Below are positions 45,382 through 53,748 of a DNA stretch of 64,000 nucleotides, piece after piece (position 1 is the stretch's first letter; each line of letters starts with the position of its first letter). The DNA is from Ardenticatenaceae bacterium. Lineage in GTDB: Bacteria; Chloroflexota; Anaerolineae; Promineifilales; Promineifilaceae. The notes under the pieces were generated by a model, which was given only the letters and a program-made list of their open reading frames with translations, did no database searches and had not been told where the DNA came from. Location: contig JACKCB010000001.1 in NCBI GenBank assembly GCA_020634235.1, forward strand, positions 744,001 through 808,000, written 5' to 3'. The position numbers were made by a program, and so were the translations under genes.

Positions 45382-48300
45382 CTAACGGGGCACAGGACAA
45401 TCAACGTTGGTCACGTTGACCCACGTGCCCAGGTTATTGGGGTCACTGGTGGTCAGGTAACGCGTCGTCTCGTTGCTGAAGAGCACTTCAATCATAAATC
45501 CAAACGGGTTCTGAATCGTCGCCATCTCCACCGCATTGACCTGCATCTCCATAAACCACGGATCGGTGCCGGGCGCAGAAACAGCCGCACTCCAATCCGG
45601 GCTGATAATGGGCAGATCCCAGCCGCTGATGCCGGTACCCCGCCGCAGGGCCGTGCTGCCATCGCGGCGCACCTCAAACCAGCGATCGGTAACATCGGGC
45701 GCGCCCTTAGAGTTGTTCACGTCGAAGAAGACGCGAATGGCATCGCCCGGTCCGGTGCTCCCGGCCTGAATACTGGCCGCGGCATAGTAATCTAACCCGT
45801 AACGCACGAGGTAAAAGGACACCACCCGGCCGGGGTTCGTCGGCGACACAAACGTCACAACCGGGCCGCCGCCCCACGTCGCATCATCCAAAACCCCGTC
45901 CAACACCGGGATCACCGTCGTGCAGGAAACCGAGAACGCAGGGACCGGCGTATCTGTCGCCGTCGGCGTCAGCGTCTCCGTTGGCGTCGGCGTGATCGTC
46001 GCCGTGGCCGACGCCGTCGGGGTAAGCGTACTCGGCACCGGCGTGGGCGTCAGCGTCGCAATCGGCAGCGGCGTAGGCGTACTGGTCACAAACGGAAGCG
46101 GCGTAAACGTCGGCGTCACCGGCGTAATACCCGGCGTCGCCGTAGCCGTGCTGGTCGGCGCAATTGGCGTCAGCGGGTGCAACCCCTGCTGCACCTTCAC
46201 CCCATCCAGAATACCATCCCCGGCCGTGGAAGGATTATTGCAATCCGTCTTCCAGATGATGGCCTCATCAAAGTCAAACAGAAAGTCAGAATCCGTATCC
46301 CGCATAAGCGGGCTGCAGCCATGCACCAACACCTCCTCCCCATCCGTCAGCCCATCGGCGTCAGTGTCCGGGTTCAACGGATCGGTGCCCACCAGCGCCT
46401 CCTGCTCGTTAATCAGGCCGTCCCTGTCCGGGTCGGCCTTCGGGTCCTGCACCGAGGGCGTGCTGGTGATAGCCGTTTGCGTCGCGGCCGCAATCGTCTT
46501 CTGGGCCGCAATCGATGTCGCCAACTGCGAAAACGAAGTGGCGGTGAGCGCGCTGGCCGTAGCCGTGGCCGACGCACCACCAGTGAACCTGTTGCCAAAC
46601 AGCAGGAACATGAAAAACGTCACGCAGCTAAAGACAACCACCACAACAAACGCATACTGCACCCAGGTTGGGATGAGTGAGCTAATTTGCGCCCGCCCTT
46701 CCAGTGCCTGATGCCCACCTTGTGAAGAACGCACTTCCACCTCAAAGGGCACCGTCTCATTGCCGCCAAACGCCGATCGGGAGCGAGAACTAACTTGCAG
46801 CGGGACACTGGTTATCTCACCCGGATCCACCCGCACCCGGCCGCGTTCCCCCTCAAAGCTCAGCTTGCCCTGGTTCTCGCGCCCGGTCACGCTGAGATCA
46901 GACTGCGTATTCCCGGTGTTGGCCAGGTTCACCACCACCGTTCCCGGTAGCCGCACATCCGTCGGATCCAACGCAGCCTCAAAGGCCGCAAAGGTCCCCA
47001 GGATGAGCGAAGCGCTGGCCGCCGGCCGGGATTCACTGTACTCGCGAGAACGCAGGGCCACGCGGAAGCGGTGCCGGCCGGCCGTGGCCTCGGCCGCGCG
47101 CGGTGGCGCCAACACAATCTGGGTCGTAATCGCATCCCCGGCCGGGACAAGAATCAGCCCCTTCTCCACCTGCACCCAACTATCCGGCAGCCCCTGCACC
47201 TGGATAGCCACCTTGTCATCCCGCTCCCCGCGGTTCACAATCTCCGCCGTCAGCGAGGCCTGCCGGCCCGGCTCCAGCGTAATCCGCTCCTGCGAAAGAA
47301 AAATCTCCAGCGGGGCCGGCTGCACCGGCGGCTGGCTGGCCGCATACGTCGTACGCTCCGAGGGCGACGCCTGCTGTGCCGGCGCGCGCGAAGCAGCCGC
47401 CGCCGCCAACCCGGCCGCGGCCAGCGGCTGGACCACCGTCGGCTGTTCCGGCCCTTTCAGCGTCAGCCGGTAAGGCCCAATGCGCAGCTCCTGCCCCGGC
47501 CGGAACAGGGCAGGCTGGTTAGCCTCCAGCCGCCGGTTATCCAGCAGCGTACCGTTAGCCGTACCCTTATCCACCACCTGCCAGCCATCCGCCCGGCCGC
47601 GCAGCTCCGCATGTTCCCGCGACACTCCTGTGGCCGGCAGCACAATATCACTGTTCGGATCGCGCCCCAGTGTGATCGGCGACTTGGTCAACATAACCGG
47701 GCTGGGTTCATAACCGGGCGTCTCAATCGTGAGCTGGTAGCCCTCAGGCAGCACATTAGCCGCCGCCACCGTCTGGCCCGCGCCCCCGGCCGGGGCGGCC
47801 GGCGAATCCGGCAGCATCGCATACACCTGCGTCGGTTCATCCGACATCGAAAGCATGGCGCTGCGCAGGGCCACCGACATCTCCTCCCCCGTCTGGAAGC
47901 GGTCAGACGGCCGCTTGGCCAGCGCCCGCTCCAAGATCACATCAAGCACTTGCGGCAAAGCACTGTTCACCCGGCTGGGCAGGGGCGGCATCTCTCCCCG
48001 CGCGTGCGCCTCTATCGCCTCGGCCAGCGACTTAAAATCAAACGGCAGCCGGTTGGTAAACATCTCATACAGCACCACCCCCAGCGCATACAAATCGCTG
48101 CGGCCATCCAACGCCTGCCCCCGGCACTGCTCCGGCGACATATAAATCGGCGTGCCCAACGTCGTACCGCTCTGGGTCAGCCGGTCCCCCTCAATCAGCT
48201 TCACCAGGCCAAAATCAGTCAGCACCGCGCGGAAAGGTTGTTCGTTGGGTTCATCCGGCCGGGCCAGCCGCTTCAAAATAATATTACCCGGCTTCACATC

Positions 48301-48729
48301 CCGGTGAACAAGCCCGCGAGCGTGCGCATAATGCAGGGCATCGGCAATCTGGTAGCCAATCTGCAAACTCTGCTCCGAGGGCAAAAAGCGCCCCTGGCTT
48401 TGCAGGCGGCGCAAATGCGAGCGCAAATTACCACCGCCAATATACTCCATCACCACATAAGCCAGTTCATCCGACTCGCCAAAATCAAAAATGCGCACAA
48501 TCGACGGATGGTCCAGCGAGGCCGCCGTCTTGGCTTCCTGCCGCAGCCGGTCACGGAACTCCTTGCGGCGAGCATAGTGGGCATGCATCAACTTCAGCGC
48601 CACCAGCCGGTCCAGGTTCTTGTCATACGCCTTGAAGACGGTGCCCATACCACCATCCCCCAACACAGCGTCCAGGCGATAATTGTCTATTTCGCGACCA
48701 ACGTAGGGGTTTGTCATCTCAGTACCCAC
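45382..48729 (-). CDS. Receptor-type Ser/Thr kinase with FHA, NEW3-like, TSP3-like and CBM9-like domains
   Basis: 1115 residues. Kinase domain (about 17-280): GDGGMGTVFKAYD loop, VALKLMHAHY, RGLVHRDVKPGNIILKR, LTDFGLVKLIE and IYMSPEQCRGQALDG. An FHA domain (about 335-420) has ITLGRDPNSDIVLPATGVSR, EHAELRG and ANGTLLDNRRL. Two NEW3/CARDB-like beta domains (about 455-660) come before one membrane helix (about 683-705). Outside are Ca-binding thrombospondin-3-like repeats (DPDRDGLINEQEALVGTDPL), a Pro/Thr stretch and a C-terminal CBM9/DOMON-like domain (about 945-1115, VLDGVLDDATWGGGP). The start is GTG 48729 with AGGAG 8 bp away; ATG 48717 is an alternative. It may sense wall or surface glycan and signal to the adjacent wall genes. 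Confidence 0.9.
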   Translation of the reverse strand: MGTEMTNPYVGREIDNYRLDAVLGDGGMGTVFKAYDKNLDRLVALKLMHAHYARRKEFRDRLRQEAKTAASLDHPSIVRIFDFGESDELAYVVMEYIGGGNLRSHLRRLQSQGRFLPSEQSLQIGYQIADALHYAHARGLVHRDVKPGNIILKRLARPDEPNEQPFRAVLTDFGLVKLIEGDRLTQSGTTLGTPIYMSPEQCRGQALDGRSDLYALGVVLYEMFTNRLPFDFKSLAEAIEAHARGEMPPLPSRVNSALPQVLDVILERALAKRPSDRFQTGEEMSVALRSAMLSMSDEPTQVYAMLPDSPAAPAGGAGQTVAAANVLPEGYQLTIETPGYEPSPVMLTKSPITLGRDPNSDIVLPATGVSREHAELRGRADGWQVVDKGTANGTLLDNRRLEANQPALFRPGQELRIGPYRLTLKGPEQPTVVQPLAAAGLAAAAASRAPAQQASPSERTTYAASQPPVQPAPLEIFLSQERITLEPGRQASLTAEIVNRGERDDKVAIQVQGLPDSWVQVEKGLILVPAGDAITTQIVLAPPRAAEATAGRHRFRVALRSREYSESRPAASASLILGTFAAFEAALDPTDVRLPGTVVVNLANTGNTQSDLSVTGRENQGKLSFEGERGRVRVDPGEITSVPLQVSSRSRSAFGGNETVPFEVEVRSSQGGHQALEGRAQISSLIPTWVQYAFVVVVVFSCVTFFMFLLFGNRFTGGASATATASALTATSFSQLATSIAAQKTIAAATQTAITSTPSVQDPKADPDRDGLINEQEALVGTDPLNPDTDADGLTDGEEVLVHGCSPLMRDTDSDFLFDFDEAIIWKTDCNNPSTAGDGILDGVKVQQGLHPLTPIAPTSTATATPGITPVTPTFTPLPFVTSTPTPLPIATLTPTPVPSTLTPTASATATITPTPTETLTPTATDTPVPAFSVSCTTVIPVLDGVLDDATWGGGPVVTFVSPTNPGRVVSFYLVRYGLDYYAAASIQAGSTGPGDAIRVFFDVNNSKGAPDVTDRWFEVRRDGSTALRRGTGISGWDLPIISPDWSAAVSAPGTDPWFMEMQVNAVEMATIQNPFGFMIEVLFSNETTRYLTTSDPNNLGTWVNVTNVDCPVPR

Positions 48730-48753
48730 TCACTCTCTCCTGGCTACACGACG

Positions 48754-49800
48754 CTAACCATTCCGCAAAATGGCGTGCAGCGTCTCCAAGAACAGCGCCA
48801 CAGCATTATCATCAATCCAAAAATGGGTCACAACCCGAAAACGACGCGGCCCGGCGGTATCTACCCATACATTGGCCAGGGTACGCAGCCGCTGCACAAT
48901 CTCCCCGGCCGGGAGCGTCACCGCCTCAGCCAGCTCAAAAAAGACCATATTCGTCTGCACCAGGACCGGGTCCAGGACCAGCCCCGGAATCTCCGCCAAC
49001 CCCCAAGCCAGCCGCCTGGCTCGCGCATGATCCTCGGCCAGCCGGTCCACCATTTGCGTCAGGGCCACCATGCCCGCAGCCGCCAGCACACCCGTCTGGC
49101 GCATCCCCCCGCCCAACACCTTACGCACCCGCCGCGCCTGGTGAATAAATTCAGCCGACCCCACCAGAATGGACCCGGCCGGGGCGCACAACCCCTTACT
49201 CAGGCAAAAACTCACCGAATCCACATACCCGGCAATCTCCTTCGGCGAAATGCCCAAAGCAACCACCGCGTTAAAATAACGCGCCCCATCCAGGTGCACC
49301 CGCAAACCATACCGGTCAGCCAGCTCCCGCACCGCCGCAAAATACCCGGCCGGGATCGGCGCACCATGCTTCGCCCCATAACTATTCTCCAGCAAAATCA
49401 ACCGGCTCCGCGGATAATGCGGGTCATCCACCCGCACCGCCGCCGCAACGTCCGCCAGCGCCATCCGCCCCAGACCATCCGTCGGCAATGGGTAAGGCAT
49501 CACCCCGCCCAGGCTGGCCATACCCCCCGCTTCATACCGGAACGTATGCGAATCCAGCCCCACAATCGCCTCATCCCCACGACGACAGTGCGTCAGAATC
49601 GCCGTCAAGTTCCCCATGGTGCCGCTGGCCACAAACAGCGCCGCCTCTTTGCCCAGCATCTCCGCCGCCAGCGCTTCCATCTCATTCGTCGTCGGATCCT
49701 CGCCGTAAACGTCATCCCCCACGCGCGCCTCAGCCATCGCCAGGCGCATCGCCGGCGTCGGCCAGCTCACCGTATCAGAACGAAAGTCAATTCTGTCCAT
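48754..49800 (-). CDS. ltaE: Low-specificity L-threonine aldolase
   Basis: 348 residues from ATG 49800. The PLP-dependent aldolase family is recognised by IDFRSDTVSWPTPAMRLAMA, VGDDVYGEDPTTNEMEALAA, GKEAALFVASGTMGNLTAIL, the catalytic region HLDGARYFNAVVALG and VSFCLSKGLCAPAGSILVGS, where the Lys binds PLP. It splits L-threonine and allo-threonine into glycine and acetaldehyde. The start codon lies 6 nt after the -10 box of a good promoter, so the mRNA should be leaderless. It is the first of seven minus-strand genes running to the PBP-like gene. Confidence 0.93.
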   Translation of the reverse strand: MDRIDFRSDTVSWPTPAMRLAMAEARVGDDVYGEDPTTNEMEALAAEMLGKEAALFVASGTMGNLTAILTHCRRGDEAIVGLDSHTFRYEAGGMASLGGVMPYPLPTDGLGRMALADVAAAVRVDDPHYPRSRLILLENSYGAKHGAPIPAGYFAAVRELADRYGLRVHLDGARYFNAVVALGISPKEIAGYVDSVSFCLSKGLCAPAGSILVGSAEFIHQARRVRKVLGGGMRQTGVLAAAGMVALTQMVDRLAEDHARARRLAWGLAEIPGLVLDPVLVQTNMVFFELAEAVTLPAGEIVQRLRTLANVWVDTAGPRRFRVVTHFWIDDNAVALFLETLHAILRNG

Positions 49801-49806
49801 GAGCAC

Positions 49807-49835
49807 AGTTTACGTAAAATGTGCCCTGACGGCAA
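49807..49835 (-). promoter_or_regulatory. Leaderless promoter of the threonine aldolase cluster
   Basis: Minus strand: TTGCCG (49835-49830), 17 bp, TAAACT (49812-49807), then 6 nt to the ATG at 49800. The -10 is the same hexamer as in the divergent his promoter about 100 bp away. Confidence 0.65.
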
Positions 49836-49909
49836 GCGAATGGCGCCGGACAGCAGGCGGCCACCCGGTTGCAAACACCCCCACCGCCACCAGGCAGCCA
49901 GCCACGCCT

Positions 49910-49938
49910 TTGACATCGTCCCGCCCCTGTGCTAAACT
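49910..49938 (+). promoter_or_regulatory. his operon promoter
   Basis: A perfect -35 TTGACA (49910-49915), an ideal 17-bp spacer and -10 TAAACT (49933-49938). Transcription is expected about 7-8 nt later, at 49945-49946, which is the A of the leader peptide's ATG. No ribosome-binding site is possible, so the leader would be read from a leaderless mRNA. Confidence 0.8.
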
Positions 49939-49945
49939 GCCGCCC

Positions 49946-50050
49946 ATGTTGATGCCAACACCCTCCCAGACCAATCCCCAGCCTGTGGCCGCCGTGGCGG
50001 TTCACGCTCCTCACGCGCATCATCATCTGGCAGCACCAACCCCGGTCTGA
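49946..50050 (+). CDS. his operon leader peptide (34 residues, His-rich)
   Basis: The ORF begins MLMPTPSQTNPQPVAAVAV, then HAPHAHHH, and ends LAAPTPV before TGA (50048-50050). Five His codons fall in eight: CAC 50003, CAC 50012, CAT 50018, CAT 50021 and CAT 50024. It lies between the his promoter and a terminator, about 145 bp before hisG. That is the layout of a ribosome-mediated attenuator, in which low His-tRNA stalls the ribosome in the His run. The ATG coincides with the predicted transcription start. I named it from position and codon content; no homologue was searched. Confidence 0.85.
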   Translation: MLMPTPSQTNPQPVAAVAVHAPHAHHHLAAPTPV

Positions 50051-50105
50051 GGCGGCACAAACCTGGCACACCTGCCAGCAACAAGGCAAGCAGCACCCTC
50101 CTCGG
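50047..50105 (+). promoter_or_regulatory. Predicted his antiterminator helix
   Basis: CTGAGGCGG (50047-50055) can pair with CCTCCTCGG (50097-50105): eight of nine positions, one of them G-U, one C/T mismatch. Inside its loop CTGGCA (50063-50068) pairs with TGCCAG (50073-50078). The first strand includes the leader stop codon, so a ribosome finishing the leader covers it; a ribosome stalled on the His codons (ending about 50026) leaves it free. The second strand contains nine of twelve bases of the terminator's 5' arm, so the two folds exclude each other. Pairing was worked out by hand. Confidence 0.7.
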
Positions 50106-50129
50106 CCACCGGGGAGGGTGTTTTTGTTT
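50094..50129 (+). terminator. his attenuator terminator
   Basis: CACCCTCCTCGG (50094-50105) pairs with CCGGGGAGGGTG (50109-50120) over 12 bp with one G-U, loop CCA, followed by TTTTTGTTT (50121-50129). It is upstream of hisG, so as a plain terminator it would block the operon; it makes sense only as a conditional one. Confidence 0.9.
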
Positions 50130-50195
50130 ATTCCTGGCCCTGCCGGCCCAAAGCCAGACCACGCCCGCAGCCAGGCAGCCAACATTGGAGAGATT

Positions 50196-51215
50196 ATGAA
50201 CCGCACCGACATCCGCCTGGCACTGCCCAGCAAAGGCCGCCTGGCCGAAGACACATCCGATTTTCTAGCCGCCTGCGGCCTGAAAATCTACCGGCCCAAC
50301 CCGCGCCAATACGCGGCGCACATTCCCACCCTGCCCGGCCTCACCGTCATCTTCCAGCGCCCCGCTGACATCGCCACCAGCGTCAGCCAGGGCACAGTCG
50401 ATTTTGGCATCACCGGCCGGGACGTTTTCCACGAACGCGCCGGCGATCCCCAAATCCTGCTGCTGCACGACGCCCTCGGCTTCTCCCCCTGCGACCTGCG
50501 CGTGGCCGTGCCCGAAGAATGGACCAGCGTGCGCACCATGGCCAGCCTGGCCAGCCGCGCCGCCCAGTTGTGGCAGCAAGAAGCCCGGCCGCTGCGCGTG
50601 GCCACCAAATTCCCCAACCTCACCAGCCGCTACCTCCAACAGCACCACGTAGCACCCTACGAACTGATCAACGTCGCAGGCACGCTGGAAATCGCCCCGG
50701 CCATCGGCTATGCCGACCTGATCTGCGACCTCGTCTCCACCGGCACCACCCTGCGCGACAACCACCTGCGCCCCCTGGACGATGGTCTCATCCTGGCCTC
50801 CGAGGCAATTCTCATCGCCCACCGGCCGGGGTTACAAACCCGGCCGGGAACCCTGGCCCTGGCTCGCGAACTGCTAGAGTACATCGAAGCCCACCTGCGC
50901 GCCCAGGAATGCTACCTCGTCTTTGCCAACATGCGCGGCCAGACACCCCAGGAAATCGCCCGCCGCATGTTCACCCAGGCCAACCTGACCGGCCTGCAAG
51001 GCCCCACCATCTCACCCATCCTGCCCAATCCGGCCAGCGAAAACGGCGGCGGCTGGTACGCCGTCAACCTCATCGTGCGCAAGGACCACCTCTCCCGCAC
51101 CATCACCGCCCTGCGCGCCGTGGGCGGCAGCGGCGTGGTCGTTTCCCCCGTCACCTACATCTTCGAAGAGGAGCCGGCGCGCTACCAGGCCATGATCGCC
51201 GCGCTCCAGCCCTAA
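50196..51215 (+). CDS. hisG: ATP phosphoribosyltransferase (long HisG)
   Basis: 339 residues, a long-form HisG with its own C-terminal regulatory domain, so no HisZ is needed. Motifs: RLALPSKGRLAEDTSDFLAA, FQRPADIATSVSQGTVDFGI, VATKFPNLTSRYL, and the PRPP loop DLICDLVSTGTTLRDNHL. The last 80 residues are the ACT-like histidine-feedback domain. It makes phosphoribosyl-ATP, the first step of histidine synthesis. ATG 50196 is preceded by GGAGAG; the frame opens upstream at 50118 but that part overlaps the terminator. It is the first gene after the attenuator. Confidence 0.97.
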   Translation: MNRTDIRLALPSKGRLAEDTSDFLAACGLKIYRPNPRQYAAHIPTLPGLTVIFQRPADIATSVSQGTVDFGITGRDVFHERAGDPQILLLHDALGFSPCDLRVAVPEEWTSVRTMASLASRAAQLWQQEARPLRVATKFPNLTSRYLQQHHVAPYELINVAGTLEIAPAIGYADLICDLVSTGTTLRDNHLRPLDDGLILASEAILIAHRPGLQTRPGTLALARELLEYIEAHLRAQECYLVFANMRGQTPQEIARRMFTQANLTGLQGPTISPILPNPASENGGGWYAVNLIVRKDHLSRTITALRAVGGSGVVVSPVTYIFEEEPARYQAMIAALQP

Positions 51216-51259
51216 GAACGCCCCCATGGCCGCCTGCTTCCACATCAAGAGGTAATCCC

Positions 51260-52594
51260 ATGCTCAAAATCTACACCGCCGCAGAAGCCCAACAGACGAT
51301 ATTGCGTCGCCGGCCGGACGCCGAAGAGACACCGGCCAGCCTGCAAGCCGGGATGCAGCGCGTTTTTGGCGCGCCGCTAACACCCGAAGAGGGCGTACGC
51401 CATATTCTGGCCGACGTGCGCCGGCGGGGCGATGCCGCCCTACGCCACTGGACCGCCCGCATCGATGGCATCACCCTGGACAGCCTGGCCATCCCGGCCG
51501 GGACCCTGGCCACCGCCCTCAACCACATCCCCGCCGATCTGGCTGACGCCCTGCAACTGGCCGCCGCGCGCATCCGCGCCTTCCACCAGCACCAGCCCCT
51601 GCCCAACTGGAGCACCACCAGCCTGGGCGGTCGCCTGGGACAGCGCGTAACGCCGCTGCGCCGTGTCGGCGTTTACGTGCCCGGCGGCACCGCCCCCCTG
51701 CCCTCCTCGCTGCTCATGGCCGTCATTCCCGCCCAGGTCGCCGGCGTGCAAGAAATCGTGGTCGCCACCCCCCCCGGCCGGGGTCAGGCCCTCGTCCATC
51801 CCACCATCCTGGCCGCCGCCCACATCGCCGGCATCAGCACCATCTACACCCTCGGCGGGGCGCAGGCCATCGCCGCCCTGGCCTACGGCAGCGAAACAAT
51901 CCCCCCCGTAGACAAAATCGTCGGTCCCGGCAACCTCTTCGTCACCCTGGCCAAGCGCCAGGTCTTTGGCACCGTGGGCATCGACGGCCTCTACGGCCCC
52001 ACCGAGACCGCCGTCATCGCCGACGACAGCGCCAACCCCGCCTGGGTGGCCGCCGACATGCTGGCCCAGGCCGAGCACGACGTGCTGGCCACAGCCATCC
52101 TCTTCACCCCCTCGGCCACCCTGGCCGCCGCCGTGCAAAGCCAGGTCGCCCACCAGCTAGAGGCACTCAGCCGGGCCGACATCATCGCCACCGCCCTGGC
52201 CGGGCAGGGGGGCATTGTCCTCACCCGCGACCTGGCCGAGGCTGCCGCCCTGGCCGACGAATTTGCCGCCGAACATCTCTGCCTGTCGGTGGCCGACCCG
52301 GCCGGGTTGGCCACCACCATCCGCAGCGCCGGCGGTCTCTTCCTCGGCGAACGTTCCTTCGAAGTCCTGGGCGACTACGTCGCCGGCCCCAGCCACAACA
52401 TGCCCACCGGCGGCACAGCCCGCTTCGCCTCACCACTCAACGTCTTCGACTTTGTGCGCATCAACAGCATCATCGAGCTAGACGACGCCACCGCCGCCCA
52501 GCTTAGCCCCATTGCCGCCCGCATCGCCCAGGCCGAGCAGCTCACCGCCCACGCCAACGCCGCCACCCTGCGCGCCAAGATGCCACCTGGCTAA
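51260..52594 (+). CDS. hisD: Histidinol dehydrogenase
   Basis: 444 residues, of normal length. It shows YVPGGTAPLPSSLLMAVIPA, TLGGAQAIAALAYGSETIPP, VDKIVGPGNLFVTLAKRQVF, GPTETAVIADDSANPAWVAA (zinc and NAD region), EHLCLSV and the C-terminal GPSHNMPTGGTARFASPLNV. It oxidises L-histidinol to L-histidine in two NAD-linked steps. ATG 51260 has a short AAGAGG upstream. It follows hisG by 44 bp. Confidence 0.97.
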   Translation: MLKIYTAAEAQQTILRRRPDAEETPASLQAGMQRVFGAPLTPEEGVRHILADVRRRGDAALRHWTARIDGITLDSLAIPAGTLATALNHIPADLADALQLAAARIRAFHQHQPLPNWSTTSLGGRLGQRVTPLRRVGVYVPGGTAPLPSSLLMAVIPAQVAGVQEIVVATPPGRGQALVHPTILAAAHIAGISTIYTLGGAQAIAALAYGSETIPPVDKIVGPGNLFVTLAKRQVFGTVGIDGLYGPTETAVIADDSANPAWVAADMLAQAEHDVLATAILFTPSATLAAAVQSQVAHQLEALSRADIIATALAGQGGIVLTRDLAEAAALADEFAAEHLCLSVADPAGLATTIRSAGGLFLGERSFEVLGDYVAGPSHNMPTGGTARFASPLNVFDFVRINSIIELDDATAAQLSPIAARIAQAEQLTAHANAATLRAKMPPG

Positions 52595-52620
52595 CCCCCA
52601 CCCCATCAGGAATCCAAACC

Positions 52621-53748
52621 ATGCCCAACTTCTCTCCCCAAACCCTCCTCCGCCCCGACGTGGCCGCCATGGAAGCCTACGTGCCCATCCTGCCCTTCGA
52701 GGTGCTCTCGGCACGGCTGGGGCGCACCCCGGCCGGTATCATCAAGCTAGACGCCAACGAAAACCCCTACGGCCCCTCACCCCAGGCTCGTGCCGCCCTG
52801 GCCGCCGGCCAATACCTGCACATCTACCCCGACCCTGAATCGAACGCCCTGCGCGAGGCGCTGGTGGGTTACACCGGCGTGCCCAAAGCGCAGTTGCTGG
52901 CCGGGGCCGGGGCCGACGAGCTGATCGACCTGCTGCTGCGCGCCCTGCTGCGCCCCGGCGACCAGGTCATCAACTGCCCCCCCTCGTTTGGCATGTACCC
53001 CTTTTCCACCGCGGTCAACACCGGCCGGGTCCTGTCCATCCCCCGCCGCGCCAACTTCAGCCTGGACTTGCCGGCCATAGAGGCCGCCGCCGCCCAGGCC
53101 CCATGCGCCAAAGTACTCTTCCTCTGCTCCCCCAACAACCCGGACGGCAGCGTCATCGACGACCACACCCTGCGCCGCCTGCTGGCCCTGCCCCTGCTGG
53201 TCGTCCTGGACGAGGCGTATGTCGAGTTCAGCGGTCCCAGCCGCATCGGCTGGGTACGGCAGTACGAAAACCTGGCCGTGCTGCGCACCTTCAGCAAATG
53301 GGCCGGCCTGGCCGGGCTGCGCGTGGGTTACGGCGCATTCCCCGCCTGGCTCATGCCCCATCTGCTTAAGATCAAGCAGCCCTACAACGTCAATGTGGCC
53401 GCCTCGGCCGCCGCCCTGGCCTCGCTGGCTGACCAGGCCTGGCTGCAAGAGAAGGTCGCCGCGCTGGTTAGCGAACGGCAGCGGCTCTATGCCGCCCTGG
53501 CCGCCGTCTCCTTCTTGCAGCCCTATCCCAGCCAGGCCAACTTCGTCTTGTGCCGCGTCACCGGCCGGGACGCCGCCCAACTGAAGCACGACCTGGAACA
53601 GGCCGGTATCCTGGTGCGCTACTTCGCCAAACCCGGCCTGGAGAACTCCATTCGCATCAGCACCGGCCGGGCCACAGACACCGACCGCCTGCTAACCGTC
53701 CTGCACGCGCTAGACAACGACCGGCCAAAGGAGAAGCAAACAACATGA
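52621..53748 (+). CDS. hisC: Histidinol-phosphate aminotransferase
   Basis: 375 residues of the class I/II aminotransferase fold: IKLDANENPYGPSP (substrate loop), LLAGAGADELIDLLLRALLR, LFLCSPNNPDGSVIDD, LVVLDEAYVEFSG and the PLP lysine motif RTFSKWAGLAGLRVGYG. It converts imidazole-acetol phosphate to histidinol phosphate using glutamate. It is 26 bp after hisD and its stop overlaps the hisB start (ATGA). Confidence 0.96.
   Translation: MPNFSPQTLLRPDVAAMEAYVPILPFEVLSARLGRTPAGIIKLDANENPYGPSPQARAALAAGQYLHIYPDPESNALREALVGYTGVPKAQLLAGAGADELIDLLLRALLRPGDQVINCPPSFGMYPFSTAVNTGRVLSIPRRANFSLDLPAIEAAAAQAPCAKVLFLCSPNNPDGSVIDDHTLRRLLALPLLVVLDEAYVEFSGPSRIGWVRQYENLAVLRTFSKWAGLAGLRVGYGAFPAWLMPHLLKIKQPYNVNVAASAAALASLADQAWLQEKVAALVSERQRLYAALAAVSFLQPYPSQANFVLCRVTGRDAAQLKHDLEQAGILVRYFAKPGLENSIRISTGRATDTDRLLTVLHALDNDRPKEKQTT

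Noticed and set aside
47071..49935. An open + strand frame of over 950 codons opposite the kinase and threonine aldolase genes
   Set aside because: It is antisense to two clear genes, its amino-acid make-up is Arg/Gln/Pro/His-rich and it has no domain. High GC makes such frames common. The same holds for 26348-27619 (-), 21702-22841 (-), 43126-44868 (+) and 39031-40581 (+).
49839..50195. T-box or riboswitch upstream of hisG
   Set aside because: No T-box sequence or specifier stem is apparent; the His-codon ORF with a terminator explains the region better.
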